Shown piece after piece: positions 50,464 through 60,206 of a stretch of DNA of 64,000 nt. Every line of letters starts with the position of its first letter. Position 1 is the first letter of the stretch. The DNA is from Kosakonia oryziphila (GTDB lineage Bacteria; Pseudomonadota; Gammaproteobacteria; Enterobacterales; Enterobacteriaceae). Below the pieces are notes generated by a model. The model did not search any database and was not told the DNA's origin. It saw nothing but the letters and a program-made list of their open reading frames with translations. The stretch lies in NCBI RefSeq assembly GCF_900094795.1, contig NZ_FMBC01000019.1, forward strand, positions 1-64,000, written 5' to 3'. Made by a program: the position numbers and the translations under genes.

Positions 50464-51360
50464 TCATACGTTTTTGCGTAAACCACGCTGTGTGTATACC
50501 GCGTCCATAATAAAAATCGCCAGCGCCAGCCAGATAAAACCAAAGGTCACCATCTTATCCGGCCCCGGATGCTCGCCATAGAAAGCAACGGCCAGCAGGA
50601 ACATCAGTGTTGGGCCGATATACTGGAAAAAACCCAGCGTCGATAAACGCAAACGCATTGCCGCTCCGGTAAAACACAGCAGAGGAACCGTCGTAACTAC
50701 ACCTGCGGCCATCAACAGCAAGTTCAGCGACAGGCTGTTTTGCCCCATATGGCTGGTTGGGCTATCTGTGATGCCAAATAGCCACACCGCCGCAACCGGC
50801 AATAACCACAGCGTTTCTACCAGCATGCCGGTTTGCGCATCAACAGCTATTTTTTTGCGCAGCAGGCCGTAAAAAGCAAAACTAAATGCCAGACCGAGCG
50901 CAATGATCGGCAGCGAGCCAAACGTCCACAGTTGCACCAGTACACCGATGGCAGCCAGCAGTACCGCCAGCCATTGCATACGGCGGAAACGCTCACCCAA
51001 AAACAGCATCCCCAGCAGAATGTTCACCAGTGGATTAATAAAGTAACCCAGACTGGCTTCCAGCATATGGTTGTGGTTCACCGCCCAGATAAACAGCAGC
51101 CAGTTGCCGCCAACCAGTACGGCGGAGATGCCCAGCAGCAGGATCTTTTTCGGCGTTTGCAGCAACGTTTTTACGTTGCTCCACTGACGGCTGGCGCTGA
51201 TCAACGCCAGCATAAAAAAGAAGGACCAGATGACGCGGTGAGTGAGAATTTCGTCAGCCGGTACGTACCAAATCACTTTGAAATAGGCCGGGGCAACCCC
51301 CCAAATGAAATAAGCGGCCAGGGCGAGTAACACGCCCTGCCGCGTCTGTTTTGCATCCAT
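50464..51360 (-). CDS. rarD: EamA-family permease RarD
   Basis: A 298-aa inner-membrane protein with about 10 helices (drug/metabolite transporter superfamily). It begins MDAKQTRQGVLLALAAYFIW. Its homologue in Pseudomonas was linked to chloramphenicol resistance; the substrate is unknown. It probably shares a transcript with yigI 55 nt upstream. Confidence 0.93.
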   Translation of the reverse strand: MDAKQTRQGVLLALAAYFIWGVAPAYFKVIWYVPADEILTHRVIWSFFFMLALISASRQWSNVKTLLQTPKKILLLGISAVLVGGNWLLFIWAVNHNHMLEASLGYFINPLVNILLGMLFLGERFRRMQWLAVLLAAIGVLVQLWTFGSLPIIALGLAFSFAFYGLLRKKIAVDAQTGMLVETLWLLPVAAVWLFGITDSPTSHMGQNSLSLNLLLMAAGVVTTVPLLCFTGAAMRLRLSTLGFFQYIGPTLMFLLAVAFYGEHPGPDKMVTFGFIWLALAIFIMDAVYTQRGLRKNV

Positions 51361-51415
51361 CGGGAAAACTCTTTGCTGAAAAGTAATTGTATGTTACCCG
51401 TTTTTTACAAGAGCC

Positions 51416-51883
51416 TCACCCCACCATATAGGTAGCTGTGGCGCTGGCGATGTGCAGTTGATCCTCATTATGCAGCTCTACGCGGGCGACGGCGACTTTA
51501 TTGCCCGCACGCAACAAACTACTGCTGGCAGTAAAGCGCGTGCCGCGCCCGGGCCGCAGATAATCGACACGTAAATCAATAGTACCCATGCGCGACAAAC
51601 GCTGGCGCAGCTCCTCTTCGCTAATAGTGTCATGGCGAGTTAACGTACTGCCAACGCAAACCAGACCTGCGGCGACATCCAGCGCTGAAGCGATTACGCC
51701 GCCATGTAAAATGCTTTGCGCCCAGTTACCCACCATCATTGGCTGATTAGTAAATTTCAACTCCGCATACTCTTTTTCATAACGTTCCAGCTCAAGACCT
51801 AACGCACGGTTAAACGGCATGTGATAAACAAAAATCTCGCCCACCAGTTTAAGGGCCTGATCGGCTGTGAGAACGGCTGACAT
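51416..51883 (-). CDS. yigI: Hotdog-fold acyl-CoA thioesterase YigI
   Basis: A 155-aa 4HBT/PaaI-type protein. The hotdog core is [19 protein letters not shown], and [20 protein letters not shown] is a typical second half. It probably hydrolyses medium/long-chain acyl-CoA. It is divergent from pldA, which also concerns lipids. Confidence 0.93.
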   Translation of the reverse strand: MSAVLTADQALKLVGEIFVYHMPFNRALGLELERYEKEYAELKFTNQPMMVGNWAQSILHGGVIASALDVAAGLVCVGSTLTRHDTISEEELRQRLSRMGTIDLRVDYLRPGRGTRFTASSSLLRAGNKVAVARVELHNEDQLHIASATATYMVG

Positions 51884-52041
51884 AGTAATCTGATCCGATG
51901 TGTTAATGAGGTGTTGATTTTATGCCTGTTATTTGTTGAGTTCCAGTTTGAGAATCGATACCTGCGCAGTGACTCTTAAATATGTAGAATACTTTCGGTA
52001 ACTTATTCAATTCAACAATATGATTCGGGAGCATAAAACCG

Positions 52042-52911
52042 ATGCGGACCTCTCTGGGTTGGTTTTTCGCAGTACTTGCGCTGCCTTTTATGGCATACGC
52101 ACAAGAAGCTACGGTAAAGGAGGTTCATGATGCCCCCGCCGTGCGCGGCAGTATCATCGCCAATTTATTGCAGGATCACGATAATCCTTTCACGCTTTAT
52201 CCTTATGACACCAACTACGTGATCTATACCGATACCAGCGATCTGAACAAAGATGCAATTCGCTCCTATAACTGGTCTGATAATGCGCGTAAGGACGAAG
52301 TGAAGTTCCAGCTCAGCCTGGCGTTTCCTCTGTGGCGCGGAATTCTGGGGCCTAATTCTGTTTTTGGCGCTTCCTATACGCAGAAATCCTGGTGGCAGCT
52401 CTCCAATAGTGCCGAGTCATCGCCGTTCCGCGAAACCAACTACGAGCCGCAACTTTTCCTCGGTTTCGCCACCGATTATGAGTTTGCTGGCTGGACGTTA
52501 CGCGATGTGGAGATGGGTTATAACCATGATTCAAACGGCCGCTCCGACCCGACGTCGCGTAGTTGGAACCGCATCTACACCCGCCTGATGGCGCAAAACG
52601 GCAACTGGATGGTTGAGGTGAAGCCCTGGTATGTGGTGGGTTCCACCAACGATAACCCGGATATCACCAAATACATGGGCTATTACCAGTTGAAGATTGG
52701 TTATCAACTGGGTGAGGCAATCCTCAGCGCCAAAGGGCAGTACAACTGGAATACCGGCTACGGCGGTGCGGAAATCGGCATCAGCTATCCGATAACCCGA
52801 CACGTCCGGTTTTACACCCAGGTATACAGCGGCTACGGCGAATCATTGATTGACTATAATTTCAATCAAACTCGTGTTGGTGTGGGTGTAATGCTTAACG
52901 ATCTGTTTTAA
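52042..52911 (+). CDS. pldA: Outer-membrane phospholipase A
   Basis: A 289-aa outer-membrane beta-barrel. The signal peptide is MRTSLGWFFAVLALPFMAYA with a cut before QEAT. The active-site His and Ser lie in GYNHDSNGRSDPTSRSW (near residue 162-164 of the precursor), and the Asn in SWNRIYTR. It keeps lipid asymmetry by degrading phospholipids in the outer leaflet. It ends in Phe, as barrel proteins do. Confidence 0.97.
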   Translation: MRTSLGWFFAVLALPFMAYAQEATVKEVHDAPAVRGSIIANLLQDHDNPFTLYPYDTNYVIYTDTSDLNKDAIRSYNWSDNARKDEVKFQLSLAFPLWRGILGPNSVFGASYTQKSWWQLSNSAESSPFRETNYEPQLFLGFATDYEFAGWTLRDVEMGYNHDSNGRSDPTSRSWNRIYTRLMAQNGNWMVEVKPWYVVGSTNDNPDITKYMGYYQLKIGYQLGEAILSAKGQYNWNTGYGGAEIGISYPITRHVRFYTQVYSGYGESLIDYNFNQTRVGVGVMLNDLF

Positions 52912-52929
52912 GCATTGCAGTTTCTGTCG

Positions 52930-52956
52930 CAGGCGCTGAAAATAGCGCCTGTTTTT
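52930..52956 (+). terminator. pldA terminator
   Basis: CAGGCGCT-GAAAAT-AGCGCCTG followed by T5, 18 nt after pldA and 22 nt before recQ. Confidence 0.88.
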
Positions 52957-52978
52957 ATTTCAGGCTAATGGGGTCATT

Positions 52979-54805
52979 GTGGCGCAGGCGGAAGTATTGA
53001 ATCAGGAATCGCTGGCTAAGCAGGTCTTGCAGGAGACCTTCGGCTATCAGCAATTCCGCCCGGGCCAGCAGGATATTATCAATACCGTACTGAGCGGCCG
53101 CGACTGTCTGGTGGTGATGCCGACGGGCGGCGGAAAATCCCTGTGTTACCAAATTCCGGCGCTGGTGTTGCGGGGACTGACGGTGGTGGTTTCGCCGCTG
53201 ATCTCACTAATGAAAGATCAGGTCGACCAGCTCCTTGCCAACGGCGTTGCGGCGGCGTGCCTGAACTCTACTCAAAGCCGTGAGCAGCAGTTTGAAGTGA
53301 TTAACGGCTGTCGCAACGGTCAGATCCGTCTGCTTTATATCGCGCCCGAGCGCCTGATGCTCGACAACTTCCTTGACCAGTTGCGCCAGTGGAATCCGGT
53401 GCTGTTGGCCGTTGACGAAGCGCACTGTATTTCCCAGTGGGGGCACGATTTCCGCCCGGAATACGCCGCGCTTGGCCACCTGCGCCAGATGCTGCCGTCC
53501 GTGCCTTTTATGGCACTGACCGCGACGGCTGATGACACAACCCGCCGCGACATAGAGCGTTTGCTTGGCCTTAACGATCCGCTGATCCAGGTCAGCAGCT
53601 TCGACCGGCCGAATATTCGCTACATGTTGATGGAAAAGTTTAAGCCGCTCGATCAGCTGCTGCGTTATGTGCAGGAGCAACGCGGCAAGTGCGGCATCAT
53701 TTATTGCAATAGCCGGGCGAAGGTTGAAGACACCGCCGAGCGTCTGCAAAGCCGTGGTTTCAGCGCGGCGGCTTATCATGCCGGGCTGGATAACGAACGG
53801 CGTGCACGGGTGCAGGAGCAGTTCCAGCGCGACGATTTACAAATTGTGGTGGCAACCGTGGCGTTCGGCATGGGCATTAACAAGCCCAACGTACGTTTCG
53901 TGGTGCATTTCGACATCCCGCGTAATATTGAATCCTATTATCAGGAAACCGGTCGCGCCGGGCGTGACGGCCTGCCTGCGGAAGCAATGCTGTTCTACGA
54001 TCCGGCTGATATGGCGTGGCTGCGCCGTTGTCTGGAGGATAAACCGGCCGGGCCATTGCAGGATATTGAGCGGCACAAGCTCAATGCGATGGGCGCGTTT
54101 GCTGAAGCGCAAACTTGTCGTCGTCTGGTGCTGCTCAACTATTTCGGCGAAGGACGACAAGAGCCTTGCGGTAACTGCGACATTTGCCTCGATCCGCCGC
54201 GCCAGTACGATGGTTTGCAGGACGCGCAAAAAGCGTTATCGGCCATTTATCGCGTTAATCAGCGTTTCGGTATGGGTTATGTGGTGGAAGTGCTGCGCGG
54301 TGCGAACAATCAGCGTATCCGCGAATACGGTCACGATAAATTACCGGTGTATGGTATTGGCCGCGAGCAGAGCCATGAACACTGGGTAAGCGTAATCCGC
54401 CAGCTTATCCACATGGGATTTGCTACCCAGAATATAGCTCAGCATTCTGCGCTTCAGTTAACGGAAGCAGCGCGTCCGCTGCTGCGTGGTGAAGCACCGC
54501 TGATGCTGGCGGTGCCACGAATGGTGGCGCTTAAGCCAAAAGTGATGCAGAAAGCAGCCATCGGCAATTACGATCGCAAGCTGTTCGCCAAGCTGCGTAA
54601 ATTGCGAAAAGCGATTGCCGACGAAGAGAATATCCCGCCTTATGTGGTGTTTAACGATGCAACGCTGATTGAGATGGCCGAGCAGATGCCGCTTTCTCCG
54701 GGGGAAATGCTCAGCGTGAACGGCGTGGGAACGCGCAAACTTGAGCGTTTTGGCCAGGAATTTATGGCGCTCATCCGCGCGCATGTCGACGGCGACGAAG
54801 AGTAG
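52979..54805 (+). CDS. recQ: ATP-dependent DNA helicase RecQ
   Basis: A 608-aa RecQ helicase of the RecF pathway. It has Walker [21 protein letters not shown] ([19 protein letters not shown]), a zinc-binding RQC region (CRRL then CGNCDIC) and a C-terminal HRDC domain (about 525-605). GTG start. A trailing acidic DGDEE matches K-12. Confidence 0.97.
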   Translation: MAQAEVLNQESLAKQVLQETFGYQQFRPGQQDIINTVLSGRDCLVVMPTGGGKSLCYQIPALVLRGLTVVVSPLISLMKDQVDQLLANGVAAACLNSTQSREQQFEVINGCRNGQIRLLYIAPERLMLDNFLDQLRQWNPVLLAVDEAHCISQWGHDFRPEYAALGHLRQMLPSVPFMALTATADDTTRRDIERLLGLNDPLIQVSSFDRPNIRYMLMEKFKPLDQLLRYVQEQRGKCGIIYCNSRAKVEDTAERLQSRGFSAAAYHAGLDNERRARVQEQFQRDDLQIVVATVAFGMGINKPNVRFVVHFDIPRNIESYYQETGRAGRDGLPAEAMLFYDPADMAWLRRCLEDKPAGPLQDIERHKLNAMGAFAEAQTCRRLVLLNYFGEGRQEPCGNCDICLDPPRQYDGLQDAQKALSAIYRVNQRFGMGYVVEVLRGANNQRIREYGHDKLPVYGIGREQSHEHWVSVIRQLIHMGFATQNIAQHSALQLTEAARPLLRGEAPLMLAVPRMVALKPKVMQKAAIGNYDRKLFAKLRKLRKAIADEENIPPYVVFNDATLIEMAEQMPLSPGEMLSVNGVGTRKLERFGQEFMALIRAHVDGDEE

Positions 54806-54868
54806 TTTTAGCGGTCGAAAAGTGCCAGGATAGTCACTCACTGAATCATCTTCCCGCAGGTTCTCTCT

Positions 54869-55492
54869 ATGTTGATGTTATTTCTTACCGTGGCGTTGGT
54901 GCATATTGTTGCCCTGATGAGCCCCGGCCCGGATTTCTTCTTCGTTTCGCAAACCGCCGTTAGCCGCTCGCGCAAAGAGGCGATGATGGGTGTGTTCGGT
55001 ATCACCTGTGGTGTAATGGTGTGGGCTGGCGTGGCGCTGCTCGGCCTGAATCTGATCCTTGAAAAAATGGCATGGTTGCACAGCATTATTATGGTCGGCG
55101 GCGGTCTTTATCTGTGCTGGATGGGCTATCAGATGCTGCGTGGCGCGCTGAAGAAAGATAAAAAACCGGTTGATGCGCCGAAAGTGGAGCTGGCGACCAG
55201 CAGCGGCCGCAGTTTTCTGAAAGGGTTACTGACCAATCTGGCAAACCCGAAAGCGATCATCTACTTCGGCTCGGTGTTTTCACTGTTTGTCGGCGATAGC
55301 GTCGGCACCAGTGCGCGCTGGGGTATTTTTGTGCTGATTGCGCTGGAAACGCTGGCCTGGTTTACCATCGTGGCCAGCTTGTTTGCGCTGCCGGCAATGC
55401 GTCGCGGTTATCAGCGTCTGGCGAAATGGATTGACGGTTTTGCTGGCGCGCTGTTTGCCGGCTTCGGCATTCACCTGATTATCTCCCGTTGA
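54869..55492 (+). CDS. rhtC: Threonine exporter RhtC
   Basis: A 207-aa LysE-family exporter with about 6 helices. The N-terminal signature is HIVALMSPGPDFFFVSQTAVSRSR with GVFGITCGVMVW; NLANPKAIIYFGSVFS lies near residue 130. It lies opposite its paralogue rhtB with a REP in between. Confidence 0.95.
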   Translation: MLMLFLTVALVHIVALMSPGPDFFFVSQTAVSRSRKEAMMGVFGITCGVMVWAGVALLGLNLILEKMAWLHSIIMVGGGLYLCWMGYQMLRGALKKDKKPVDAPKVELATSSGRSFLKGLLTNLANPKAIIYFGSVFSLFVGDSVGTSARWGIFVLIALETLAWFTIVASLFALPAMRRGYQRLAKWIDGFAGALFAGFGIHLIISR

Positions 55493-55500
55493 GTTCATCT

Positions 55501-55565
55501 GCCGGAGGGTGTTTCGTTATCCGGTATGCTGATTTTCAGGCCCGGTAAGCTCAGCGCCACCGGGC
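55501..55565. repeat. REP/BIME between rhtC and rhtB
   Basis: A clear REP unit GGCCCGGTAAGCTCAGCGCC with ACCGGGC (55539-55565) is preceded by a degenerate one (GCCGGAGGGTGTTTCGTTATCCGG, about 55501-55524). Its place between two convergent genes is typical. Confidence 0.8.
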
Positions 55566-55572
55566 ATCTGCC

Positions 55573-56193
55573 TCAGGCGTGGCGGGCGGATGCCAGCAAT
55601 GCGCCAACCAGCACAAACAGCGATCCAAATACCTTATTCAGCGCCTTCATCTGGTGCGGCCCTTTGATCCAGCCGGCAATGCGCTGCGCCAGCGTCGCGT
55701 AGCCAATCATGACAATGATGTCGACGATGATCGTTGTGACCCCAAGCACCACATACTGCATCACCTGCGGCTGATGTGGCACAATAAATTGCGGGAACAA
55801 GGCGGCAAGAAAAACGATGCTTTTCGGGTTGGTCAGGTTAACGAATACCGCCCGCTTAAACAGCCGACCGCGCGACTGGGTTTTCGCCAGCGTATTGAGA
55901 TCGATAGCGCCTGCGGCGCGCCACTGCTGAATACCCAGCCAAATCAGGTAGGCTGCCCCCGCCCATTTCAGTACTTCAAACGCCAGCACGGAACGAGAAA
56001 ATAGGGTGCCCAGGCCGACGCCGACCAGCACGATATGAATGCCAAGCCCGGTCTGCAACCCGGCAATAGAAGCCACCGCGCCGCGATAGCCGTAGCCGAT
56101 GGACGTGGTCATGGTATTAATCGCGCCGGAACCGGGCGAGAGGCTTAAAATGATTGAGGTCAGTAGATAGGCGAACCACCATTCGAAGGTCAT
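55573..56193 (-). CDS. rhtB: Homoserine/homoserine lactone exporter RhtB
   Basis: A 206-aa LysE-family exporter with 6 predicted helices, beginning [20 protein letters not shown] and having [18 protein letters not shown]. It is convergent with rhtC and divergent from pldB. Confidence 0.95.
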   Translation of the reverse strand: MTFEWWFAYLLTSIILSLSPGSGAINTMTTSIGYGYRGAVASIAGLQTGLGIHIVLVGVGLGTLFSRSVLAFEVLKWAGAAYLIWLGIQQWRAAGAIDLNTLAKTQSRGRLFKRAVFVNLTNPKSIVFLAALFPQFIVPHQPQVMQYVVLGVTTIIVDIIVMIGYATLAQRIAGWIKGPHQMKALNKVFGSLFVLVGALLASARHA

Positions 56194-56301
56194 GAGAAAT
56201 TCCTGGTTGTCTGTTTTTATGCCACAATACGCTATTGTCAGTGGATTTTGCTATTGGTCACAAAAAAACGATTTTACATGGCTAACAGGGGCGAAATTGC
56301 G

Positions 56302-57294
56302 ATGTTTCGGCAAAAAACGGCCTGGGAAACCAGAGAAAAAGCGTTCGCAGCATTTACCACGGGGCCGCTAATGGATTTCTGGCGCTCGCGTGAAGAAGCC
56401 GTGTTTACTGGTGTCGATAATGTACCCGTCAGTTTTGTCCGCTTTTGCCATCCTCGCCACGATCGGGTGATTGTGGTTTGTCCGGGCCGTATTGAAAGCT
56501 ACGTCAAATACGCCGAACTGGCTTACGACCTGTTCTACCTCGGTTACGATGTGTTGATTATCGATCATCGTGGGCAGGGGCGTTCCGGGCGAATGTTGGC
56601 GGATACGCACCGGGGCCATGTGGTCAACTTTAGCGATTATGTCAATGATTTGGCGGCATTCTGGCAGCAGGAAGTTGCCGACGGGCCCTGGCGCAAACGC
56701 TATATCCTGGCGCATTCGATGGGTGGCGCGATCGCCACGCTCTTCTTACAGCGTTATCCGCATGCCTGTGATGCTATTGCCCTGTGCGCGCCGATGTTCG
56801 GAATTATCATTCGCCTGCCAGAGTGGATGGTGCGCCCGTTGCTTGACTGGGCGGAAAGCTATCCGCGTCTTCGCGAAAATTACGCTATTGGCACCGGAAG
56901 CTGGTGCGCGCTGCCGTTCGCTATTAACGTGCTGACCCACAGCCGCGAGCGTTACCGGCGCAATCTGCGTTTTTATGCCGACGAACCGACGCTACGTGTG
57001 GGCGGCCCTACGTGGCACTGGGTGCGCGAGGGCATTCTGGCCGGAGAACATGCGCTGGCAGGGGCGGCAAACGATGACACTCCAACATTGATTATTCAGG
57101 CGGAAGAGGAGCATGTGGTGGATAACCGCATGCAACAACGCTTCTGCGAAATTCGCGCTGCGGCGGGCCATCCTTGTGAAGGGGAAAAACCGTTTGTCAT
57201 ACCCGGCGCGTACCATGAGATCCTTTTCGAAAAGGACGCTATGCGCTCGGTCGCGCTCAACGCCATCGTCGAATTCTTCGACCGGCATAACTAA
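56302..57294 (+). CDS. pldB: Lysophospholipase L2
   Basis: A 330-aa alpha/beta hydrolase degrading lysophospholipids. The nucleophile elbow is ILAHSMGGAIATLF (Ser near residue 141); a late His in GAYHEILFEKDA completes the triad. Start MFRQKTAWETREKAFAAF matches K-12 (the frame is open 18 codons upstream); AGGGGCG is the ribosome site. It ends about 10 residues earlier than the K-12 protein. yigL follows after 21 nt. Confidence 0.94.
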   Translation: MFRQKTAWETREKAFAAFTTGPLMDFWRSREEAVFTGVDNVPVSFVRFCHPRHDRVIVVCPGRIESYVKYAELAYDLFYLGYDVLIIDHRGQGRSGRMLADTHRGHVVNFSDYVNDLAAFWQQEVADGPWRKRYILAHSMGGAIATLFLQRYPHACDAIALCAPMFGIIIRLPEWMVRPLLDWAESYPRLRENYAIGTGSWCALPFAINVLTHSRERYRRNLRFYADEPTLRVGGPTWHWVREGILAGEHALAGAANDDTPTLIIQAEEEHVVDNRMQQRFCEIRAAAGHPCEGEKPFVIPGAYHEILFEKDAMRSVALNAIVEFFDRHN

Positions 57295-57315
57295 TTATTG
57301 AGGTAAAATTTTCCT

Positions 57316-58116
57316 ATGTACCAGGTTGTTGCGTCTGATTTAGATGGCACGTTGCTCTCCCCTGACCACACATTGTCTCCGTTCGCGAAAGAAACGTTAA
57401 AACTGCTGACCGACCGCGGTGTCAATTTTGTCTTCGCTACTGGCCGTCACCATGTCGATGTCGGGCAAATCCGCGATAATCTCGGCATCAAAGCGTATAT
57501 GATCACCTCCAACGGGGCGCGCGTACACGATACCGATGGAAATCTGGTCTTTAGCCACAATCTGGATCGCGATATCGCCAGCGATCTGTTCGGTGTGATG
57601 CACAACGAGAAAGATATCATTACCAATGTCTACCGTAACGACGAATGGTTTATGAACCGCCATCGCCCTGACGAGATGCGTTTTTTCAAAGAAGCGGTAT
57701 TCCAGTATTCGCTATATGAGCCGGGCTTACTGGAGCCGGAAGGCATCAGCAAAGTCTTCTTCACCTGCGACAGCCATGAAAAATTGCTGCCGCTGGAGCA
57801 GGCGATCAATGCGCGTTGGGGCGACCGTGTCAACGTCAGCTTCTCGACGCTAACCTGTCTGGAAGTGATGGCGGGCGGCGTATCAAAGGGACATGCGCTG
57901 GAGGCTGTGGCTGGTGCGCTGGGTTATGATCTGAAGGATTGCATCGCTTTTGGCGATGGCATGAACGATGCTGAAATGCTGTCGATGGCCGGTAAAGGCT
58001 GCATTATGGGCAATGCCCACCAACGCCTGAAAGATCTGCATCCAGAGCTGGAAGTGATTGGCACCAATGTGGATAACGCCGTACCACATTACCTGCGTAA
58101 ATTGTTCCTGCAATAA
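57316..58116 (+). CDS. yigL: HAD phosphatase YigL
   Basis: A 266-aa Cof-type HAD phosphatase. Motif I is ASDLDGTLLSPD near residue 8, motif II FATGR and motif IV FGDGMNDAEML near 213. In E. coli YigL acts on pyridoxal phosphate and sugar phosphates, and its mRNA is a target of the sRNA SgrS within the pldB transcript. It is close behind pldB, consistent with that arrangement. Confidence 0.95.
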   Translation: MYQVVASDLDGTLLSPDHTLSPFAKETLKLLTDRGVNFVFATGRHHVDVGQIRDNLGIKAYMITSNGARVHDTDGNLVFSHNLDRDIASDLFGVMHNEKDIITNVYRNDEWFMNRHRPDEMRFFKEAVFQYSLYEPGLLEPEGISKVFFTCDSHEKLLPLEQAINARWGDRVNVSFSTLTCLEVMAGGVSKGHALEAVAGALGYDLKDCIAFGDGMNDAEMLSMAGKGCIMGNAHQRLKDLHPELEVIGTNVDNAVPHYLRKLFLQ

Positions 58117-58118
58117 GA

Positions 58119-58151
58119 TTGACATCTGGTTGCTGAGTAACCAGATGTCAA
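58119..58151. repeat. Perfect 13-bp inverted repeat after yigL
   Basis: TTGACATCTGGTT and AACCAGATGTCAA with a 7-nt loop, 2 nt after the yigL stop. There is no T run after it. It could protect the pldB-yigL mRNA 3' end, terminate weakly, or be a protein-binding site. Confidence 0.7.
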
Positions 58152-58185
58152 CCAAATACTCAAACTTTGCGCAATTGAGTTCGCT

Positions 58186-58222
58186 ACAATGAAGCCTCAC
58201 TATTTTAAGAGAGCTTCATTGT
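58186..58222 (+). promoter_or_regulatory. Hairpin over the yigM start codon
   Basis: ACAATGAAGC pairs perfectly with GCTTCATTGT; the right arm contains the first two bases of the yigM GTG and is next to the AAGAGAG ribosome site. Confidence 0.55.
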
Positions 58223-59120
58223 GGCGTTACTGATCATCACCACGATCCTGTGGGCCTTTTCCTTTAGCCTGATTGGCGAATATCTTGCTGGCCATGTCGA
58301 CAGCTATTTCTCCGTGCTGATGCGCGTGGGGCTGGCGGCGCTGGTGTTTTTACCGTTCCTGCGCACGCGTGGGCACAACCTGAAAACCATTGGCCTGTAT
58401 ATGCTGGTGGGTGCGATGCAGCTTGGCATTATGTATCTGTTCAGCTTCCAGGCGTACCTTTATCTGACGGTCTCTGAATTCCTGTTATTTACTGTCTTCA
58501 CGCCGCTGTACGTTACGCTGATTTACGATCTGCTGAGCAAGCGCGGGCTGCGCTGGAGCTACGCCCTGAGCGCCGGGCTGGCGGTGATTGGCGCGGCGAT
58601 TATTCGTTATGACAAAATCAGCGATCATTTCTGGATCGGTTTGATTCTGGTGCAGCTAGCGAACATCAGCTTCGCCATTGGCATGGTCGGTTATAAACGC
58701 CTGATGGAAACGCGCCCTATGCCGCAGCACAACGCCTTTGCGTGGTTCTATCTGGGGGCGTTTGTCGTTGCTGTCACTGCATGGTTTGTGATGGGTAACC
58801 CGCAGAAGCTGCCGGGCACGACCTTGCAGTGGGGCGTGCTGGTATGGTTGGGCGTGGTCGCTTCCGGTCTGGGTTACTTTATGTGGAACTACGGCGCAAC
58901 GCAGGTTGATGCCGGGACGCTTGGCATTATGAACAATGTGCATGTTCCCGCCGGACTGCTGGTCAACCTCGCTATCTGGCAGAAACAGCCGCACTGGCCG
59001 AGCTTCATTATTGGTGGGGCGGTGATAATGGCTTCGTTGTGGGTACATCGCCGTTGGGTCGCTCCGCGCTCCGCACAAACGACAGGTGATCACACGCGTG
59101 GTTCCGCGCTGAGCGAATAA
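58221..59120 (+). CDS. yigM: EamA-family transporter YigM (biotin uptake)
   Basis: A 299-aa inner-membrane protein with about 10 helices of the drug/metabolite transporter superfamily. Its E. coli homologue imports biotin. GTG start ([20 protein letters not shown]). The last 113 bp overlap the 3' end of metR on the other strand. I see no clear BirA operator upstream. Confidence 0.93.
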   Translation: MALLIITTILWAFSFSLIGEYLAGHVDSYFSVLMRVGLAALVFLPFLRTRGHNLKTIGLYMLVGAMQLGIMYLFSFQAYLYLTVSEFLLFTVFTPLYVTLIYDLLSKRGLRWSYALSAGLAVIGAAIIRYDKISDHFWIGLILVQLANISFAIGMVGYKRLMETRPMPQHNAFAWFYLGAFVVAVTAWFVMGNPQKLPGTTLQWGVLVWLGVVASGLGYFMWNYGATQVDAGTLGIMNNVHVPAGLLVNLAIWQKQPHWPSFIIGGAVIMASLWVHRRWVAPRSAQTTGDHTRGSALSE

Positions 59121-59961
59121 ACGCTTCCGTAACTGGCTGACGCTGCTCGCCATCGCGCACCGCTGCGTACAGCCGGCTCCACAATCCTTCACCCAGAGTT
59201 TTGGTTACTACCAGACCCTGACGTTCAAAACTCTCCACTACCCAGTGCGGTAGTGCCGCGATCCCCATCCGGGCGGCAACCATCTGAATCAACAATAGCG
59301 TGTTATCGACGCTTTTCAGCGCCGGGCTGATGCCTGCCGGTTGCAGGAAATGACGCCAGATATCAAGGCGGCTACGTTGCACCGGGTAGATCAGCAGTGT
59401 TTCGCTGGCGAGATCGTCCGGCGTGATGTGCGCTTTTGCCGCCAGTGGGTGATCCGGTGCCAGTACCAACCGCACTTCAAAATCAAACATCGGGGAATAG
59501 TGCAGGCCGCTGCGCGGCAGGATGTCGGATGTCATTACCAGGTCCAGCTCACCCTGTTGCAGTGAAGGCTGTGGGTCAAAAGTCACGCCGGATTTGAAAT
59601 CCATCTCCACCTGCGGCCAGTTCTGGCGGAAGTTCTCAAGTGCGGGCGTCAGCCATTGAATACAGCTATGACATTCAATAGCGATGCGCAATGTGGCTTG
59701 CTGTGGCTCGTTACAGGCCTGCAGCGCGCGGCTGATTTGCGGCAGTACTTGGCTGGCCAGTTGTAGCAGGATCTCGCCCTGTGGGGTAAAACGCAGTGGC
59801 TGACTTTTACGCACAAACAGACGGAAGCCAAGGCGTTGTTCCAGATCGCTGAACTGGTGGGAAAGCGCTGACTGCGTCTGATGCAACGTTGCCGCTGCTG
59901 CGGCCAGCGACCCGCTGTTTCGTAACGCCTGTAGCGTTTTCAGGTGTTTAATTTCGATCAT
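59008..59961 (-). CDS. metR: LysR-type regulator MetR
   Basis: A 317-aa LysR activator of metE and other methionine genes, with homocysteine as co-regulator. The N-terminal helix-turn-helix is [20 protein letters not shown] then [20 protein letters not shown]. The C-terminal tail lies within the yigM 3' end (convergent overlap). It is divergent from metE. Confidence 0.96.
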   Translation of the reverse strand: MIEIKHLKTLQALRNSGSLAAAAATLHQTQSALSHQFSDLEQRLGFRLFVRKSQPLRFTPQGEILLQLASQVLPQISRALQACNEPQQATLRIAIECHSCIQWLTPALENFRQNWPQVEMDFKSGVTFDPQPSLQQGELDLVMTSDILPRSGLHYSPMFDFEVRLVLAPDHPLAAKAHITPDDLASETLLIYPVQRSRLDIWRHFLQPAGISPALKSVDNTLLLIQMVAARMGIAALPHWVVESFERQGLVVTKTLGEGLWSRLYAAVRDGEQRQPVTEAFIRSARNHACDHLSFVRSAERPNGDVPTTKPLSPPHQ

Positions 59962-59973
59962 GAATGTCCTTCA
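59961..59973. promoter_or_regulatory. MetR-type site TGAA-N5-TTCA
   Basis: TGAATGTCCTTCA, an exact fit to the MetR consensus, overlapping the metR start codon. A half site (TGAAC) follows at 59982. Confidence 0.65.
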
Positions 59974-60024
59974 CCCCGGCATGAACAATTTGCGCTTGAG
60001 GTTTATACAGTACCTTTACAATAT

Positions 60025-60056
60025 GGATGTGTAAACATCTGGACGTCTAAACTCGT
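60025..60056. promoter_or_regulatory. MetJ met-box array
   Basis: Four tandem 8-bp boxes GGATGTGT, AAACATCT, GGACGTCT, AAACTCGT compared with the consensus AGACGTCT. The two central boxes fit well. MetJ with SAM represses metE and metR in E. coli through such arrays. Confidence 0.7.
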
Positions 60057-60172
60057 CATATTTCGACTTGCAGGTGCGTTAGCTTCCTTGCGTGCCCCAG
60101 TCACTTACTTCAGTAAGCTCCTGGAGACGCGCTACGTTGCCGCCTTCCTGCCAGCCGAACTATTTAGAGTTT
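60049..60172. repeat. ERIC element in the metE leader
   Basis: A 124-bp ERIC copy: core CCCCAGTCACTTACTT, then AGTAAGCTCCTGGAG. Ends AAACTCGTCATATTTCG and CCGAACTATTTAGAGTTT form the terminal inverted repeat. It begins within the last met box and ends 34 bp before the metE ATG, so it is probably transcribed as metE 5' leader. Confidence 0.88.
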
Positions 60173-60206
60173 TACATTCAGAATCATATAATTAAAGGAA
60201 GAAGAC

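Noticed and set aside
58119-58220. BirA (biotin repressor) operator upstream of yigM
   Set aside because: The repeats do not resemble the TTGTAAACC-N15-GGTTTACAA consensus, so the hairpins are reported without that assignment.
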